A DNA stretch of 64,000 bases from VXOZ01 sp965220045 (GCA_965220045.1 OZ244803.1:1426001-1490000), one strand, 5' to 3'. Positions 25,365 through 34,424 are shown, counted from the stretch's first letter. The notes: generated by a model not told the origin, from the sequence alone. Made by a program: numbers and translations.

Positions 25365-26645
25365 ATGACAGCACTGCAGCAACAAACGCAAGTAAACACC
25401 GCCATCGTTCAGGGCGGCGCGCGCTTGTCCGGCGAGGTGCGCGCTCGTGGGTCGAAGAACTGTGCACTCCCATTGATGGCGGCCGCTCTGCTCACGCCAG
25501 AGACATGCGTATTGCACAATCCACCATTCATTCGCGACATAGAAGCGATGGCCGCCTTGCTCACGAGCCTGGGTGTTCGTGTCGAGGTTGACGCAAATCA
25601 GCGCACTATCGCAATAACCGCCGACGCAATCTCCTCAACACGCACGCCAGCAGAGATTGCTGCCAGTTTTCGTGCCTCCTTTCTCGTAACGGGACCATTG
25701 TTGACACGCGTCGGCGAAGCGTCCTCGGTGCACCCAGGTGGCTGCAAGATTGGCGAACGGCCCGTAAACGTGGACCTGCTTGGCTTTGCGGCCATGGGCG
25801 CCACCGTGGAGAGCCAAGAGCAGGACTATCGCTTATCGGCCAACCGGCTGAACGGCGCGCGGCTATACCTGGACTACCCAAGCCATACCGGCACGGAGAA
25901 TCTCATGCTTGCCGCGACGTTAGCCAAGGGCACAAGCGTGATACGGCACGCGTCCTCCGAGCCGGAGGTCGTCGCCTTGGCGAATTGTCTGAATCAAATG
26001 GGAGCGCGCATCCACGGTGCGGGCACCAATACCATTGAAATTGAAGGCGTAGAGAGACTGCACGGTGCAGAATGGGACGTAATTCCCGATCGCCATGAAG
26101 CCGGCGATTTTGCTTTTGCCGCTGCCATCACCGGCGGCGAGGTGACCATACACAATGTCAACTATGATCACTTAGAGCCCGTGTTATACAAACTTGGGCA
26201 GTGTGGTGTTACCATAGGGGGAACGTGCGATCCGATCACGGTTTCTGCCAATGATCGTTTGCGTGCAGTGGAAGTGCAGGCTATTCACTTTCCGGGCTTT
26301 CCAACCGATCTTCAACCGCAAATCTGTGCATTGCTTACCCAAGCGCATGGTGAAAGTGTTATCCACGAGCGGGTCTTCGAGGCACGTTTCAACTACGTGG
26401 AAGAACTGCTCAAGATGGGCGCTAAGATCAGCGTAACTGGGGAGAAAGCATACATTCATGGGTTTGCTCCCTTACGCGGCGCGACAGTGCGGGCGCTTGA
26501 CATCCGCTGCGGCGTCGCGCTTCTGCTTGCGGCCCTGGCTGCGGAGGGCACAACGCGTGTAGAAGACATGCATCATGTTTTTCGGGGATACGAGTCTCTG
26601 CCGGAGAATCTGAAGTCTCTTGGCGCGCAGATTGAAATGGAATAG
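25365..26645 (+). CDS. murA: UDP-N-acetylglucosamine 1-carboxyvinyltransferase (MurA)
   Basis: 426 residues. MurA transfers enolpyruvate from PEP to UDP-GlcNAc, the first committed step of peptidoglycan synthesis in the cytoplasm. The N-terminal SKNCALPLMAAALL contains the conserved Lys-Asn, the loop HPGGCKIGERPVN carries the catalytic Cys (so the enzyme should be fosfomycin-sensitive in this residue), and RHEAGDFAFAAAITGG matches the R..AG..A block. A TATACT sequence at 25214-25219 upstream has no matching -35. mreB follows 8 bp after it. Confidence 0.95.
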   Translation: MTALQQQTQVNTAIVQGGARLSGEVRARGSKNCALPLMAAALLTPETCVLHNPPFIRDIEAMAALLTSLGVRVEVDANQRTIAITADAISSTRTPAEIAASFRASFLVTGPLLTRVGEASSVHPGGCKIGERPVNVDLLGFAAMGATVESQEQDYRLSANRLNGARLYLDYPSHTGTENLMLAATLAKGTSVIRHASSEPEVVALANCLNQMGARIHGAGTNTIEIEGVERLHGAEWDVIPDRHEAGDFAFAAAITGGEVTIHNVNYDHLEPVLYKLGQCGVTIGGTCDPITVSANDRLRAVEVQAIHFPGFPTDLQPQICALLTQAHGESVIHERVFEARFNYVEELLKMGAKISVTGEKAYIHGFAPLRGATVRALDIRCGVALLLAALAAEGTTRVEDMHHVFRGYESLPENLKSLGAQIEME

Positions 26646-26653
26646 CTGGGTAG

Positions 26654-27664
26654 ATGTTCGGCGCACAGCAGATCGGCATAGATCTGGGCACGGCCAACGT
26701 GCTGGTTTACGTACCGGGACGGGGCATTACGATCAATGGCCCGTCGGTCGTTGCCGTTTCCACGGATGATAATCGCGTGGAGACCATTGGCGACGAAGCG
26801 CGCCAGATGATCGGGCGCGCGCCCCATAACATCGCAGTGGTGCGTCCGATGCGGGAAGGCGTGATTGCGGATTACGTGGTCACGCAAGAGATGATCCGCC
26901 ATCTCATCCGTCGCGTCTGCGGCCGGGTGCGCTTCTTCAAGCCTGACGTCATGGTCTCCGTGCCAACCGGCATCACCAGCGTTGAACGGCGTGCCGTGCA
27001 CGACGCCGTAATCTCGGCCGGCGCCGGCAATGCGTACCTCATCGAGGAACCGCTCGCTGCCGCACTCGGCGCCAACATGCCAATCTCGTCCGCCAGTGGC
27101 AGCATGGTGGTGAATATCGGCGGCGGCACGACCGAGGTAGCCGTTCTCTCCCTGAACGCGATAGTGGAGTGCCAGTCTGTCCGGGTCGGCGGCAGTCGTA
27201 TTGATACCACGATATACAATTATGTAAAGAGACACTATAACCTGCTAATCGGTGAAGGCACGACGGAAGAGGTCAAGATTGCCATCGGCAGCGCCCTGCC
27301 ATTGGACCAACCTCTGACGATGGAGTTGCGCGGCCGAGACCAGGTGGCTGGGTTGCCGCGAACCATCACGATTTCTTCCGACGAGATAACGGAAGCGATC
27401 CAAGAGACCATCGGCATCATCGTGAAGTGTGTCCGCGACGTGTTGGAAAGAACGCCGCCGGAACTTGCTTCGGACATCATCGATCGCGGCATCGTCATGA
27501 CAGGCGGCGGCTCATTGCTGCGCAACCTCGACGGTCTCCTCACCCAGGAAACCGGCATCGCCTGCTATGTGGCCGACAGCCCCCTCATCTGCGTGGCGCT
27601 TGGGACCGGGGTGGCTATGCAGTACTTCGACACCCTGAAACGCAGCCTGGTCAGTTTTCGCTAG
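26654..27664 (+). CDS. mreB: Rod-shape-determining actin homologue MreB/Mbl
   Basis: 336 residues of the actin fold. Phosphate-1 motif is IGIDLGTANVLVY, the MreB-specific segment is VVRPMREGVIADY, phosphate-2 is MVVNIGGGTTEVAVLS and the adenosine motif is GIVMTGGGSLLRNLDGLL. It polymerises at the membrane and guides the elongasome; rodA and the PBP2 gene are at the other end of the window. mreC and mreD do not follow. Confidence 0.95.
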   Translation: MFGAQQIGIDLGTANVLVYVPGRGITINGPSVVAVSTDDNRVETIGDEARQMIGRAPHNIAVVRPMREGVIADYVVTQEMIRHLIRRVCGRVRFFKPDVMVSVPTGITSVERRAVHDAVISAGAGNAYLIEEPLAAALGANMPISSASGSMVVNIGGGTTEVAVLSLNAIVECQSVRVGGSRIDTTIYNYVKRHYNLLIGEGTTEEVKIAIGSALPLDQPLTMELRGRDQVAGLPRTITISSDEITEAIQETIGIIVKCVRDVLERTPPELASDIIDRGIVMTGGGSLLRNLDGLLTQETGIACYVADSPLICVALGTGVAMQYFDTLKRSLVSFR

Positions 27665-27706
27665 AGTCGTATCAACGGCTTGGCGGCAGCCTTTTCTGGC
27701 ATGACG

Positions 27707-27727
27707 GACTCTCCGAAAGCGAGAGTC
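27707..27727. terminator. Hairpin after mreB
   Basis: GACTCTC (27707-27713), loop CGAAAGC, GAGAGTC (27721-27727): a perfect 7-bp stem 42 bp after the mreB stop. No run of T follows, so it may be an mRNA 3' stabiliser or Rho-dependent end rather than an intrinsic terminator. Confidence 0.4.
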
Positions 27728-27871
27728 GAGGCTTGATGTGTTCTTGCCGGCATGAAAGCGAAATAGGGTTGCGACCATTCAGGTCTCGCCTATTGCATTC
27801 ATGCTCCTGAAACTACACCTATACAGCATCAACGTCTTAGCCGGCACTTGGCAATTCACCCGTGCTCTCGC

Positions 27872-27888
27872 ATCCGGTCGAACCGGAT
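27872..27888. promoter_or_regulatory. Perfect 17-bp palindrome upstream of yebC, operator candidate
   Basis: ATCCGGT-CGA-ACCGGAT is an exact inverted repeat (7+3+7). It covers the place of the -35 box for the extended -10 promoter just downstream, an ideal place for a repressor that blocks RNA polymerase. The palindrome also contains GAAC but is not a known LexA box. Confidence 0.5.
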
Positions 27889-27892
27889 AGAA

Positions 27893-27901
27893 TGCTATAA
27901 T
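27893..27901 (+). promoter_or_regulatory. Extended -10 promoter of the yebC-ruvCAB cluster
   Basis: TGCTATAAT has a consensus -10 (TATAAT 27896-27901) with TG one base upstream. No -35 box is recognisable; the palindrome occupies that place. Transcription would start near 27908, about 100 nt before yebC. Confidence 0.55.
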
Positions 27902-28006
27902 GGCATTGGACATTTGTTGATATACGGCGCGAAAGTCGTTCTCGCAACGCACTTGCACCCCGGAAGACTGACGGCGTCGAACTGCGCGTTGTCGAGGAGA
28001 AACAGC

Positions 28007-28759
28007 ATGGCAGGACATTCGAAATGGGCGCAAATCAAGCGCCAAAAGGCAGCCAACGACGCAAAACGTGGGCAGCTCTATACCAAGTTGGGACGAGAGA
28101 TCACCGTATCGGCCCGGGATGGCGGCGGTGATCCGGAAACGAATTTTCGCTTGCGCCTCGCTATTCAGCGGGCTAAGGACGCCAACATGCCCGCCGATAC
28201 CATCGAGCGAGCGGTCAAGCGGGGCAGCGGGGAACTTGACGACGCCGCGCGGTTGGAAGACATCAACTATGAAGGATACGGTCCCGGGGGCGCGGCGCTC
28301 TTCATCGAAGCCCTGACGGACAACCGCAATCGCACGGTCGCCGAACTCCGTAACGTACTGACTCGCGGTGGCGGCAATCTGGGCGAAGCCGGCAGCGTCG
28401 CGTGGATGTTCGATACGCGGGGGCAGATCATCATCGAACTCAGCGACGGCGATCCTGATGAGGCCATGCTGGAAGCTATTGAGCTTGGTGCGGAAGACGT
28501 GCAAGAAGAGGATGGAACGCTTGTCATCATCACCCTCATTGCACAGCTCGAAGCCGTCCGCCAGGGCATGGAAGAAAGCGGCTATCCGGTTGAGAGCGCC
28601 GAACTCACCCGAGTGCCGAAGACTATGTCCGAACCCGATACAGCAAAAGCGGACCAGGCGATGCGTCTCATTGAGAGCGTCGAAGACCTGGACGACGTGC
28701 AGAAAGTCTACACGAATCTTGAGCTGACCGACGAAATGATGGTCGCGTATTCCACGTAG
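28007..28759 (+). CDS. yebC: YebC/PmpR-family regulatory/translation protein
   Basis: 250 residues from ATG 28007 with GAGGAGA upstream; the frame opens earlier at 27848 but that part overlaps the promoter. The N-terminus MAGHSKWAQIKRQKAANDAK is the family hallmark and GYGPGGAALFIEALTDN marks domain 2. YebC proteins bind DNA in some reports, and more recent work links them to ribosome stalling at proline runs. Its position ahead of ruvC is common across bacteria. Confidence 0.95.
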   Translation: MAGHSKWAQIKRQKAANDAKRGQLYTKLGREITVSARDGGGDPETNFRLRLAIQRAKDANMPADTIERAVKRGSGELDDAARLEDINYEGYGPGGAALFIEALTDNRNRTVAELRNVLTRGGGNLGEAGSVAWMFDTRGQIIIELSDGDPDEAMLEAIELGAEDVQEEDGTLVIITLIAQLEAVRQGMEESGYPVESAELTRVPKTMSEPDTAKADQAMRLIESVEDLDDVQKVYTNLELTDEMMVAYST

Positions 28760-28762
28760 CCA

Positions 28763-28816
28763 GCGTCTGCGATAGATTCGGCGTCTGCGACGAAGCCGGC
28801 GTCCGCGATGAGGTCA
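28763..28816 (+). repeat. Three 18-bp imperfect tandem repeats between yebC and ruvC
   Basis: Units at 28763-28780, 28781-28798 and 28799-28816 all begin GCGT(C/T)(C/T)GCGA and are 18 bp long. As a multiple of three it could have been coding, but no start or frame of note uses it. Slippage-generated spacer is the simplest view. Confidence 0.5.
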
Positions 28817-28840
28817 CTATAGGCAAGTTAGGACGACTGT

Positions 28841-29332
28841 ATGCGCATCCTTGGCATCGACCCGGGCACTGCTCGCCTTGGCTACGGAGTCATAGAAGAT
28901 ACACCGCAGCTATCGGTTGTCACATATGGATGCCTGACGACGCCGTCAACTGACGACCAACCGGACCGTCTCCTGTCGATCTACCAACAGTTGGGGGAGA
29001 TCTTTACAGCCACCGCACCGGAAGAAGTAGCAGTAGAGCAGCTCTTTTTCAATCAGAATGTCACCACCGCGTTTGCCGTAGGCGAAGCACGGGGCGTCGT
29101 GCTCTTGCGCGCAGCCGAGGCCGGCTGTCCCGTGAGCGACTACTCGCCGCTTCAGGTCAAGCAGGCGCTGGTGGGATACGGACGGGCCGACAAGCGACAG
29201 GTCCAGACCATGGTGTCCATGGCCCTGGCGCTAGAGAAGCCGCCGAGGCCCGATGACGCAGCCGACGCTCTCGCCGTAGCAATCTGCCACGCCCATATGC
29301 GCACTGCTCAGCAACTCCTCGCGCAAACATGA
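28841..29332 (+). CDS. ruvC: Holliday junction resolvase RuvC
   Basis: 163 residues, RNase H fold. Catalytic acidic residues are visible in GIDPGTARLGYG (Asp7), AVEQLFFNQN (Glu) and near the C-terminus in RPDDAADALAVAICH. RuvC cuts four-way junctions symmetrically on the RuvAB-bound complex. Its TGA overlaps the ruvA ATG (ATGA). Confidence 0.96.
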   Translation: MRILGIDPGTARLGYGVIEDTPQLSVVTYGCLTTPSTDDQPDRLLSIYQQLGEIFTATAPEEVAVEQLFFNQNVTTAFAVGEARGVVLLRAAEAGCPVSDYSPLQVKQALVGYGRADKRQVQTMVSMALALEKPPRPDDAADALAVAICHAHMRTAQQLLAQT

Positions 29333-29892
29333 TTGCATTTATCCAAGGTGAGTTGGTAAGCAGCGACCTGGAATCCGTCACAGTTGAGGTTGGCGGCGTA
29401 GGCTTGCGTGTCCTCGTTCCCACCAATGTCGTCCAGGAAATTGGCGCGGTTGGCACCGCCGTGAGACTCGCGACGCGATTGCTGGTGCGCGACGACCGGC
29501 TCGAACTCTTCGGCTTTGCCACTGAACGACAGGCGTCGCTCTTCGACCAGGTTCAGACCGTTAGCGGTGTAGGGCCCAGGCTTGCGCTGGCCATTCTCTC
29601 CACGTTTGCGCCCGACCAGTTTGCCACGGTACTCGAGCACGAGGACCTCCGCCAGCTCACACTCGTGAGCGGACTGGGCAAGCGCACCGCCAGCCGCATC
29701 ATCCTGGAACTTCGCGGCAAGCTGGCTGCCGCGGACGACGTCTCCGACGCCCCCGATGAGACCGCGGACGCACTGGCGGCGCTGGGATATTCGGCTGCCG
29801 AGATTGGGCACGCACTTTCTCATCCGGAAGTTCAGGCGGCAACGTCGGTTGAAGAACGCGTGGGCGCCGCACTCAGACACCTCGGAGGCTAA
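29329..29892 (+). CDS. ruvA: Holliday junction branch migration protein RuvA
   Basis: 187 residues. OB-fold N-terminal domain (MIAFIQGELVS) with VEVGGVGLRVLVP, central helix-hairpin-helix motifs FDQVQTVSGVGPRLALAILS and LTLVSGLGKRTASRIILEL, and a C-terminal UBA-like domain (about 138-187) that contacts RuvB. It forms the tetramer that holds the junction square. ruvB follows after 141 bp. Confidence 0.95.
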   Translation: MIAFIQGELVSSDLESVTVEVGGVGLRVLVPTNVVQEIGAVGTAVRLATRLLVRDDRLELFGFATERQASLFDQVQTVSGVGPRLALAILSTFAPDQFATVLEHEDLRQLTLVSGLGKRTASRIILELRGKLAAADDVSDAPDETADALAALGYSAAEIGHALSHPEVQAATSVEERVGAALRHLGG

Positions 29893-30033
29893 CGGAGCCC
29901 CACCAATGGTGATCGCCCGACTGCTTTACAGGCATGCGAGAGACGCACACCCTTGCACGGGTAGCGCTTTTCAAAGTTCTCCCAATACGGATTTTACGAT
30001 CGCGCGGCGCGTAGAACCGCGAGGAAAAAGGCC

Positions 30034-31068
30034 ATGACGGAATCCCGGCTGGTCGCACCGCAAGAGGAACCGGAAGACGCGCAGGTTTCGCAGTCGCTGC
30101 GTCCACGCTCCTTGGATGAGTGCATTGGACAGGACAAGGTGCGTGAACACCTGCGCATAGCCATCACCGCCGCCAGGCAGCGGCAAGAGCCGCTCGACCA
30201 CACGCTCTTCCATGGCCCGCCGGGACTGGGTAAAACAACGTTCGCTAATGTGCTGGCCACGGAGATGGGCGTTAACATCAGAGTAACCGCCGGCCCGGCC
30301 ATAGAACGACCCGGCGACCTTGCGGCCATCCTCTCCAATGTCCGACCCCACGACATTCTCTTCATCGACGAAGTCCATCGCCTCCACCGTGCCGTGGAAG
30401 AGATTCTGTATCCGGCGATGGAAGACTTTGCTTTAGATATCGTCATGGGTAAAGGCATGGCGGCGCGCAGTATCCGCCTCTCGCTACCGCAATTCACGCT
30501 GCTTGGGGCAACCACGCGACTCGCTCTCGTCAGCTCGCCCTTGCGCGACCGGTTCGGTGCGCATTTTCACATGGAATACTACGACCTTGACGCGATGCGC
30601 ATGATTGTCGAACGCTCCGCTGGAATCCTGGATGTCGTGATCGACGAAGCGGGTATCAACGAAATCGCGCAGCGCTCTCGCGGCACTCCGCGCATCACCA
30701 ACCGGCTGCTGCGCCGCATTCGCGACTGGGCGCAGGTCAAAGGCGACGGGCGCATCACGGCTTCCCTAGCCGAAGACTGCCTGGAGAGCCTGGAGATCGA
30801 CGGTTTGGGGCTGGACGCGGTCGATCGGACAATTCTCTCGACCATTGTCGAGAAATTCGGCGGCGGTCCGGTGGGTATCGACACGCTGGCTGCGGCCATT
30901 GGCGACGAGGCGCAGACCTTAGAAGATGTCTACGAGCCGTTTCTCATGCAGCTAGGTTTCTTGGCAAAGACGCCTCGCGGGCGCGTGGTGCTGAACGCGG
31001 CGTATGAACACTTGGGCTTTCCCGTCAGCGAGGCCGCCGAGGACGACCAGCCCCGGCTCTTCCAGTAG
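30034..31068 (+). CDS. ruvB: Holliday junction DNA helicase RuvB
   Basis: 344-residue AAA+ motor. It has RPRSLDECIGQ at the N-terminus, Walker A GPPGLGKTTFANV, Walker B ILFIDEVHRL, sensor GATTRLALVSSPLRDRFG and a C-terminal winged helix ending GFLAKTPRGRVVLNAAYEHL. GAGGAAAAAGG precedes the ATG. It pumps DNA through RuvA to move the junction. Confidence 0.97.
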   Translation: MTESRLVAPQEEPEDAQVSQSLRPRSLDECIGQDKVREHLRIAITAARQRQEPLDHTLFHGPPGLGKTTFANVLATEMGVNIRVTAGPAIERPGDLAAILSNVRPHDILFIDEVHRLHRAVEEILYPAMEDFALDIVMGKGMAARSIRLSLPQFTLLGATTRLALVSSPLRDRFGAHFHMEYYDLDAMRMIVERSAGILDVVIDEAGINEIAQRSRGTPRITNRLLRRIRDWAQVKGDGRITASLAEDCLESLEIDGLGLDAVDRTILSTIVEKFGGGPVGIDTLAAAIGDEAQTLEDVYEPFLMQLGFLAKTPRGRVVLNAAYEHLGFPVSEAAEDDQPRLFQ

Positions 31069-31087
31069 CCGGCAAGGCTGATGCTCC

Positions 31088-31720
31088 ATGGAACGCACGC
31101 CCCCTATCCCACTCCGCACCGCGCGTGACTCGCTGCGCTGGATCGGCAAAGATGTCCCGGTCCGACTCTTTCCATTTGCAATCATCGCTCTCATTTGGGC
31201 CTATGCACTTGCGGACGGGGCCGAGACTCTCAAGCTTACCTGGCGTCTGACTGGGATGGATATCGCCCTCATTCTCGGCACAGGTATTCCCGCGTTTGCG
31301 GCTTGCACGCTCTTTCGGGCACGTTACTGGCCCATTTACAGCTTGGCTTCACGGCGCGCCCATTTCATTGAGGACGGATACTTTCTCTTCTTCAACGCCC
31401 CAGCGGAGGAACTCCTCTTTCGCGGGATGCTGCAATCATGGGCAATGGCCATCGGATTTGTGCCTCCGGCTGTGGGATTCACGATAGTGGCCCTTGTATT
31501 TGGCTTCTACCACCGCCTGGCGGGCTTCACCATGCCGTTTCTGCTGCTAGCCACCGCAGGAGGCTTCCTGTTTGGCGCACTCTTCCTCATCTCCGACACG
31601 ATACTGACGCCTATTCTTGTCCACTTCATTGCCGATCTTGCGCTCTTCAATTTGGGTCCCGCTGTGCTCACACGCTTCGGCAAGATCCCCTACCGAGTGG
31701 TGCGGACACAATCTGTTTGA
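31088..31720 (+). CDS. CPBP-family intramembrane glutamic endopeptidase
   Basis: 210 residues with about six membrane helices. The family motifs are EELLFRGMLQ (EExxxR), FGFYHRL (FxxxH) and VHFIADLALF (HxxxD in place of the usual HxxxN/B). CPBP (Abi/Rce1-like) proteases cleave within or near the membrane; bacterial substrates are mostly unknown. Starts 19 bp after ruvB, probably by read-through, without functional link. Confidence 0.85.
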   Translation: MERTPPIPLRTARDSLRWIGKDVPVRLFPFAIIALIWAYALADGAETLKLTWRLTGMDIALILGTGIPAFAACTLFRARYWPIYSLASRRAHFIEDGYFLFFNAPAEELLFRGMLQSWAMAIGFVPPAVGFTIVALVFGFYHRLAGFTMPFLLLATAGGFLFGALFLISDTILTPILVHFIADLALFNLGPAVLTRFGKIPYRVVRTQSV

Positions 31721-31958
31721 CAGTACTTCGGCCAATCTCTAAGCAATTGAGGACCAGTGTTCCATTTGAATCCCCACGCCGCATTGCATAGGTTGCGCGG
31801 TAGCACGCTTCCTGCCTTGCTTGGCGGTGGCTTGCCTCAAACAAGCCAAGGACATAGACTCAGAAGCAAGCCCATTACGTGATCAATTCGACGAACGTGC
31901 TCACCGCAATCATGTGTTTAGTTTAGTGACGTACTCATTGAACGGGAGACTAGCTTAC

Positions 31959-32210
31959 ATGCCTATTAGCGAACAACTGCTGGAAATCCTACGGTGCCCC
32001 GCCTCGAAAGCGCCGTTGCGGCCCCTTACCGCAGACGAAATCAGCTCTCTCAACGCGCGTATTGAGAAGTCTGAGATCAACTACCAGGACGGAAATCTCG
32101 TTGACAAGCCGTTGGAGGAGGGCCTCATTACAGAAGACGGCGCCACAGTCTACCGGATCGATGAGAACATCCCGGTAATGCTCATAGAGATGGGCATCCC
32201 AGCCGCCTAG
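31959..32210 (+). CDS. Trm112-like (UPF0434/YcaR) small protein
   Basis: 83 residues from ATG 31959; upstream frame to 31821 is not family-like. The start QLLEILRCPASKAPL matches the Trm112 zinc-ribbon N-terminus and YRIDENIPVMLIE is the conserved C-terminal strand. Only one of the usual CPxC cysteines remains (CPAS), so zinc binding is likely lost. Role unknown; eukaryotic and archaeal Trm112 activates methyltransferases. Confidence 0.8.
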   Translation: MPISEQLLEILRCPASKAPLRPLTADEISSLNARIEKSEINYQDGNLVDKPLEEGLITEDGATVYRIDENIPVMLIEMGIPAA

Positions 32211-32288
32211 ACGGGGCGACGTTGAAGGCTTCAGTAATTTCGCGGTCTTTGTTGATCGCGCTATTGACAGTAGCGAGGGCACCTAAAG

Positions 32289-32325
32289 AGCGCTCTCTTG
32301 TCCAAAATGCTCGGCAGAGAGCGCT
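32289..32325. terminator. Bidirectional terminator-like hairpin
   Basis: AGCGCTCTCT (32289-32298) and AGAGAGCGCT (32316-32325) form a perfect 10-bp stem with a 17-nt loop. It sits between the ends of two convergent genes, with AAAG before and TTTG after, so it can serve both directions. Confidence 0.6.
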
Positions 32326-32334
32326 TTGTCGCGT

Positions 32335-33432
32335 CTACTGCAATTTCCCGCGGCCAAGAATGGGCCATACAACCTCCACGCGGCCGTTGCGTATGCCGTA
32401 GAAGTTGTCGTGCAGGAAAACCGTCGTATCGCCGTAGCCCACAATGAAGGTTATCTTGTCACCGACGCGGGGCGTATCTGATCCCTCCACCAACTGAACA
32501 GTCCCATGCTCTGCCGCGCAACCAACGGAGGCAACTTCGGGCACACCAATGGGCTTTGGGACGCTTGCGTCCGTACTCATCGTCTTCTTGCCGGCATCGC
32601 AGATGATGCGCTCGGGAGCAGGTCGGCTCGTGACGGTTGAGAGGATGGTGAGCGCATAGTCATGAGGCACGCCAAAGCTCTCCCGGTACGTGATGTCGCA
32701 GAAAATGCCGCCGCCGCCTTGAATTTCCGTTACCCCTGGCTGGAACGCCGTATGCCAGTACGTGCCGCTGCCACCGCAGCTTACGATCTCCACCGGCAAG
32801 CCCGCGTCGCGGCACCGATCCGCGCTCTCCGTGAGCTGTGAAATCGCCTCTTTGACCATACGCCCTTTCTCAGCATCGTCCTTAGCCCTGAGGACCAGCG
32901 CTTCCCAGGCCATCACACCCGCAAACTCCAGGCTTGGACAGTCTGCGATCTGTTTTGCCAGTGCGACGACCGGTTCGCCGGGGAGCACGCCGGCGCGGTC
33001 GATGCCCACGTTGATCTCAACGACAAGGCGCTGCCGTACGCCTTTGCGCTCTGCCGCCTCGGCTATTTCGCGGATGTTTTCCTCGTTGTCCACCGCGGGT
33101 ATGACGTCGGCATGTTTGCGCAGGTTGACGAGCCGTTCTATCTTTTGCGGCCCGACAATCTGGTTGGCGATCAGTATGCTGCGAATGCCGCCCGCAGCCA
33201 TGACTTCTGCTTCGCCAAGTTTCGCGCAGGTAACGCCAATGGCGCCGGCATCCACGAGCAGGTGGGCAATCGCCGGTGACTTGATCCCCTTGGTGTGTGG
33301 ACGCCAGTTGATGCCGGCTTCATCGATAATTACGCGCGCCATGTGCGTCACATTGCGCTCCAAGGCGTCCAGATCGACCAAGAGCGCAGGGGTGTCGATG
33401 TCCTCCGCCGGACGGCCAATGATGTTCATCAT
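32335..33432 (-). CDS. D-threonine aldolase / DSD1-like PLP enzyme (alanine racemase fold)
   Basis: 365 residues from ATG 33432, which overlaps the upstream stop (ATGA). The fold-type III barrel begins with DTPALLVDLDALERNV and carries the PLP Lys in WRPHTKGIKS; CDAGKKTMSTD and AEHGTVQL are family segments. Family members cleave D-threonine or related 3-hydroxy D-amino acids, or dehydrate D-serine, with a divalent metal. The C-terminal metal motif, usually NHxC or NHxD, is here GYGD (Tyr about 333, Asp 335), so the first metal ligand is Tyr. Substrate is therefore open. Confidence 0.85.
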   Translation of the reverse strand: MMNIIGRPAEDIDTPALLVDLDALERNVTHMARVIIDEAGINWRPHTKGIKSPAIAHLLVDAGAIGVTCAKLGEAEVMAAGGIRSILIANQIVGPQKIERLVNLRKHADVIPAVDNEENIREIAEAAERKGVRQRLVVEINVGIDRAGVLPGEPVVALAKQIADCPSLEFAGVMAWEALVLRAKDDAEKGRMVKEAISQLTESADRCRDAGLPVEIVSCGGSGTYWHTAFQPGVTEIQGGGGIFCDITYRESFGVPHDYALTILSTVTSRPAPERIICDAGKKTMSTDASVPKPIGVPEVASVGCAAEHGTVQLVEGSDTPRVGDKITFIVGYGDTTVFLHDNFYGIRNGRVEVVWPILGRGKLQ

Positions 33433-34424
33433 GCGATTGTCACCCATCTCTCCGCGTTAGTTGCGTTAAAGGAAGATTCAATGATACGCGTGGTCTTGGC
33501 GCCGTCTTCACCCGTATAGAGCGGCGGATCACCGGCCAGGACGCGTGCGCTAAAGTCCTCAACCAGCGGCGAGTGCCTATTCTCCGCGTGTGGGAGGTTG
33601 AACTCCTCGGTGCCTACGCCAGTCTTCAAAGTCAGGTGCGGCCCGTCGGTCGGTGCGCTGAACAGCGCGCCCTCAGTCCCAAACATTTCTATCGTGTCAT
33701 GTCCCACGCCGATGCTCCAATGGAATGACGCGGTCACCTGAACCCCGCTCGCCATCTTTATGAGCAGCATGTCAGAGTCATCGGCGGGATAGGAGTGCAC
33801 GAGTGTTTCATTGCGGGCGGCCACGGCAACCGGATCGCCAAACCAGTGGCAGAGGAGGTCAAGCCGATGGGAGCCCACGTCCGCAATCGGCCCACCGGCG
33901 CTCTTTGCCGGATCGATGCGCCAGTATTTGGGGTCGTCCGGGGTGGGATCATAGTTGCCGGTAAGCACCATGCGGACCAAGACCGGTGTGCCGATTGCTC
34001 CCTGGTCGAGCAATTCCTTGATCTTGATGTTCTTGGGGTAGTAGCGGCGGTAGTAGGCAACAGCCAGGTTTACCCCCGCATTCTCGCAGGCCCCAATCAT
34101 CTCCGCGCACTCTGCGTCTGTGAGCGCCATCGGCTTCTCACAGAGCACGTGTTTGCCGGCAGCGGCAGCCGCCACCGTCTGGGGCAAATGCTCATACACG
34201 CGACTGGCGGCATAGACGACGTCAATCTCGGGATCCGCCAAGAAGGCCTCGAGGTTGCTGTACGCACGCTTTGCGCCGTGCCGCGCCGTGAAATCTTCCG
34301 CCCGTGCCTGGCTGCTACTTGCGAAAGCAACGAGAGTGCTATTTGGGTCGTCGTTTACGGCGGGCGCAACGGCCTTGTTGGCGATATCGCCGCACCCAAT
34401 GATGCCCCAGCCCACTTGTGACAT
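33429..34424 (-). CDS. Gfo/Idh/MocA-family NAD(P)-dependent oxidoreductase
   Basis: 331 residues. The N-terminal GIIGCGDIANKAVAP binds the dinucleotide, HVLCEKPMAL has the catalytic Lys, and GGPIADVGSHRLDLLCHWFG is the active-site helix with the conserved Asp and His. Such enzymes act on sugars, inositols or similar. Its start lies 3 bp after the CsoR-type gene, whose end provides the ribosome-binding site GAGGAGTAAGG; it overlaps the next gene by ATGA, so the three genes are one operon. Confidence 0.9.
   Translation of the reverse strand: MSQVGWGIIGCGDIANKAVAPAVNDDPNSTLVAFASSSQARAEDFTARHGAKRAYSNLEAFLADPEIDVVYAASRVYEHLPQTVAAAAAGKHVLCEKPMALTDAECAEMIGACENAGVNLAVAYYRRYYPKNIKIKELLDQGAIGTPVLVRMVLTGNYDPTPDDPKYWRIDPAKSAGGPIADVGSHRLDLLCHWFGDPVAVAARNETLVHSYPADDSDMLLIKMASGVQVTASFHWSIGVGHDTIEMFGTEGALFSAPTDGPHLTLKTGVGTEEFNLPHAENRHSPLVEDFSARVLAGDPPLYTGEDGAKTTRIIESSFNATNAERWVTIA

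Noticed and set aside
28763..28816. CRISPR-like array from three 18-bp units
   Set aside because: Units are directly adjacent with no spacers.
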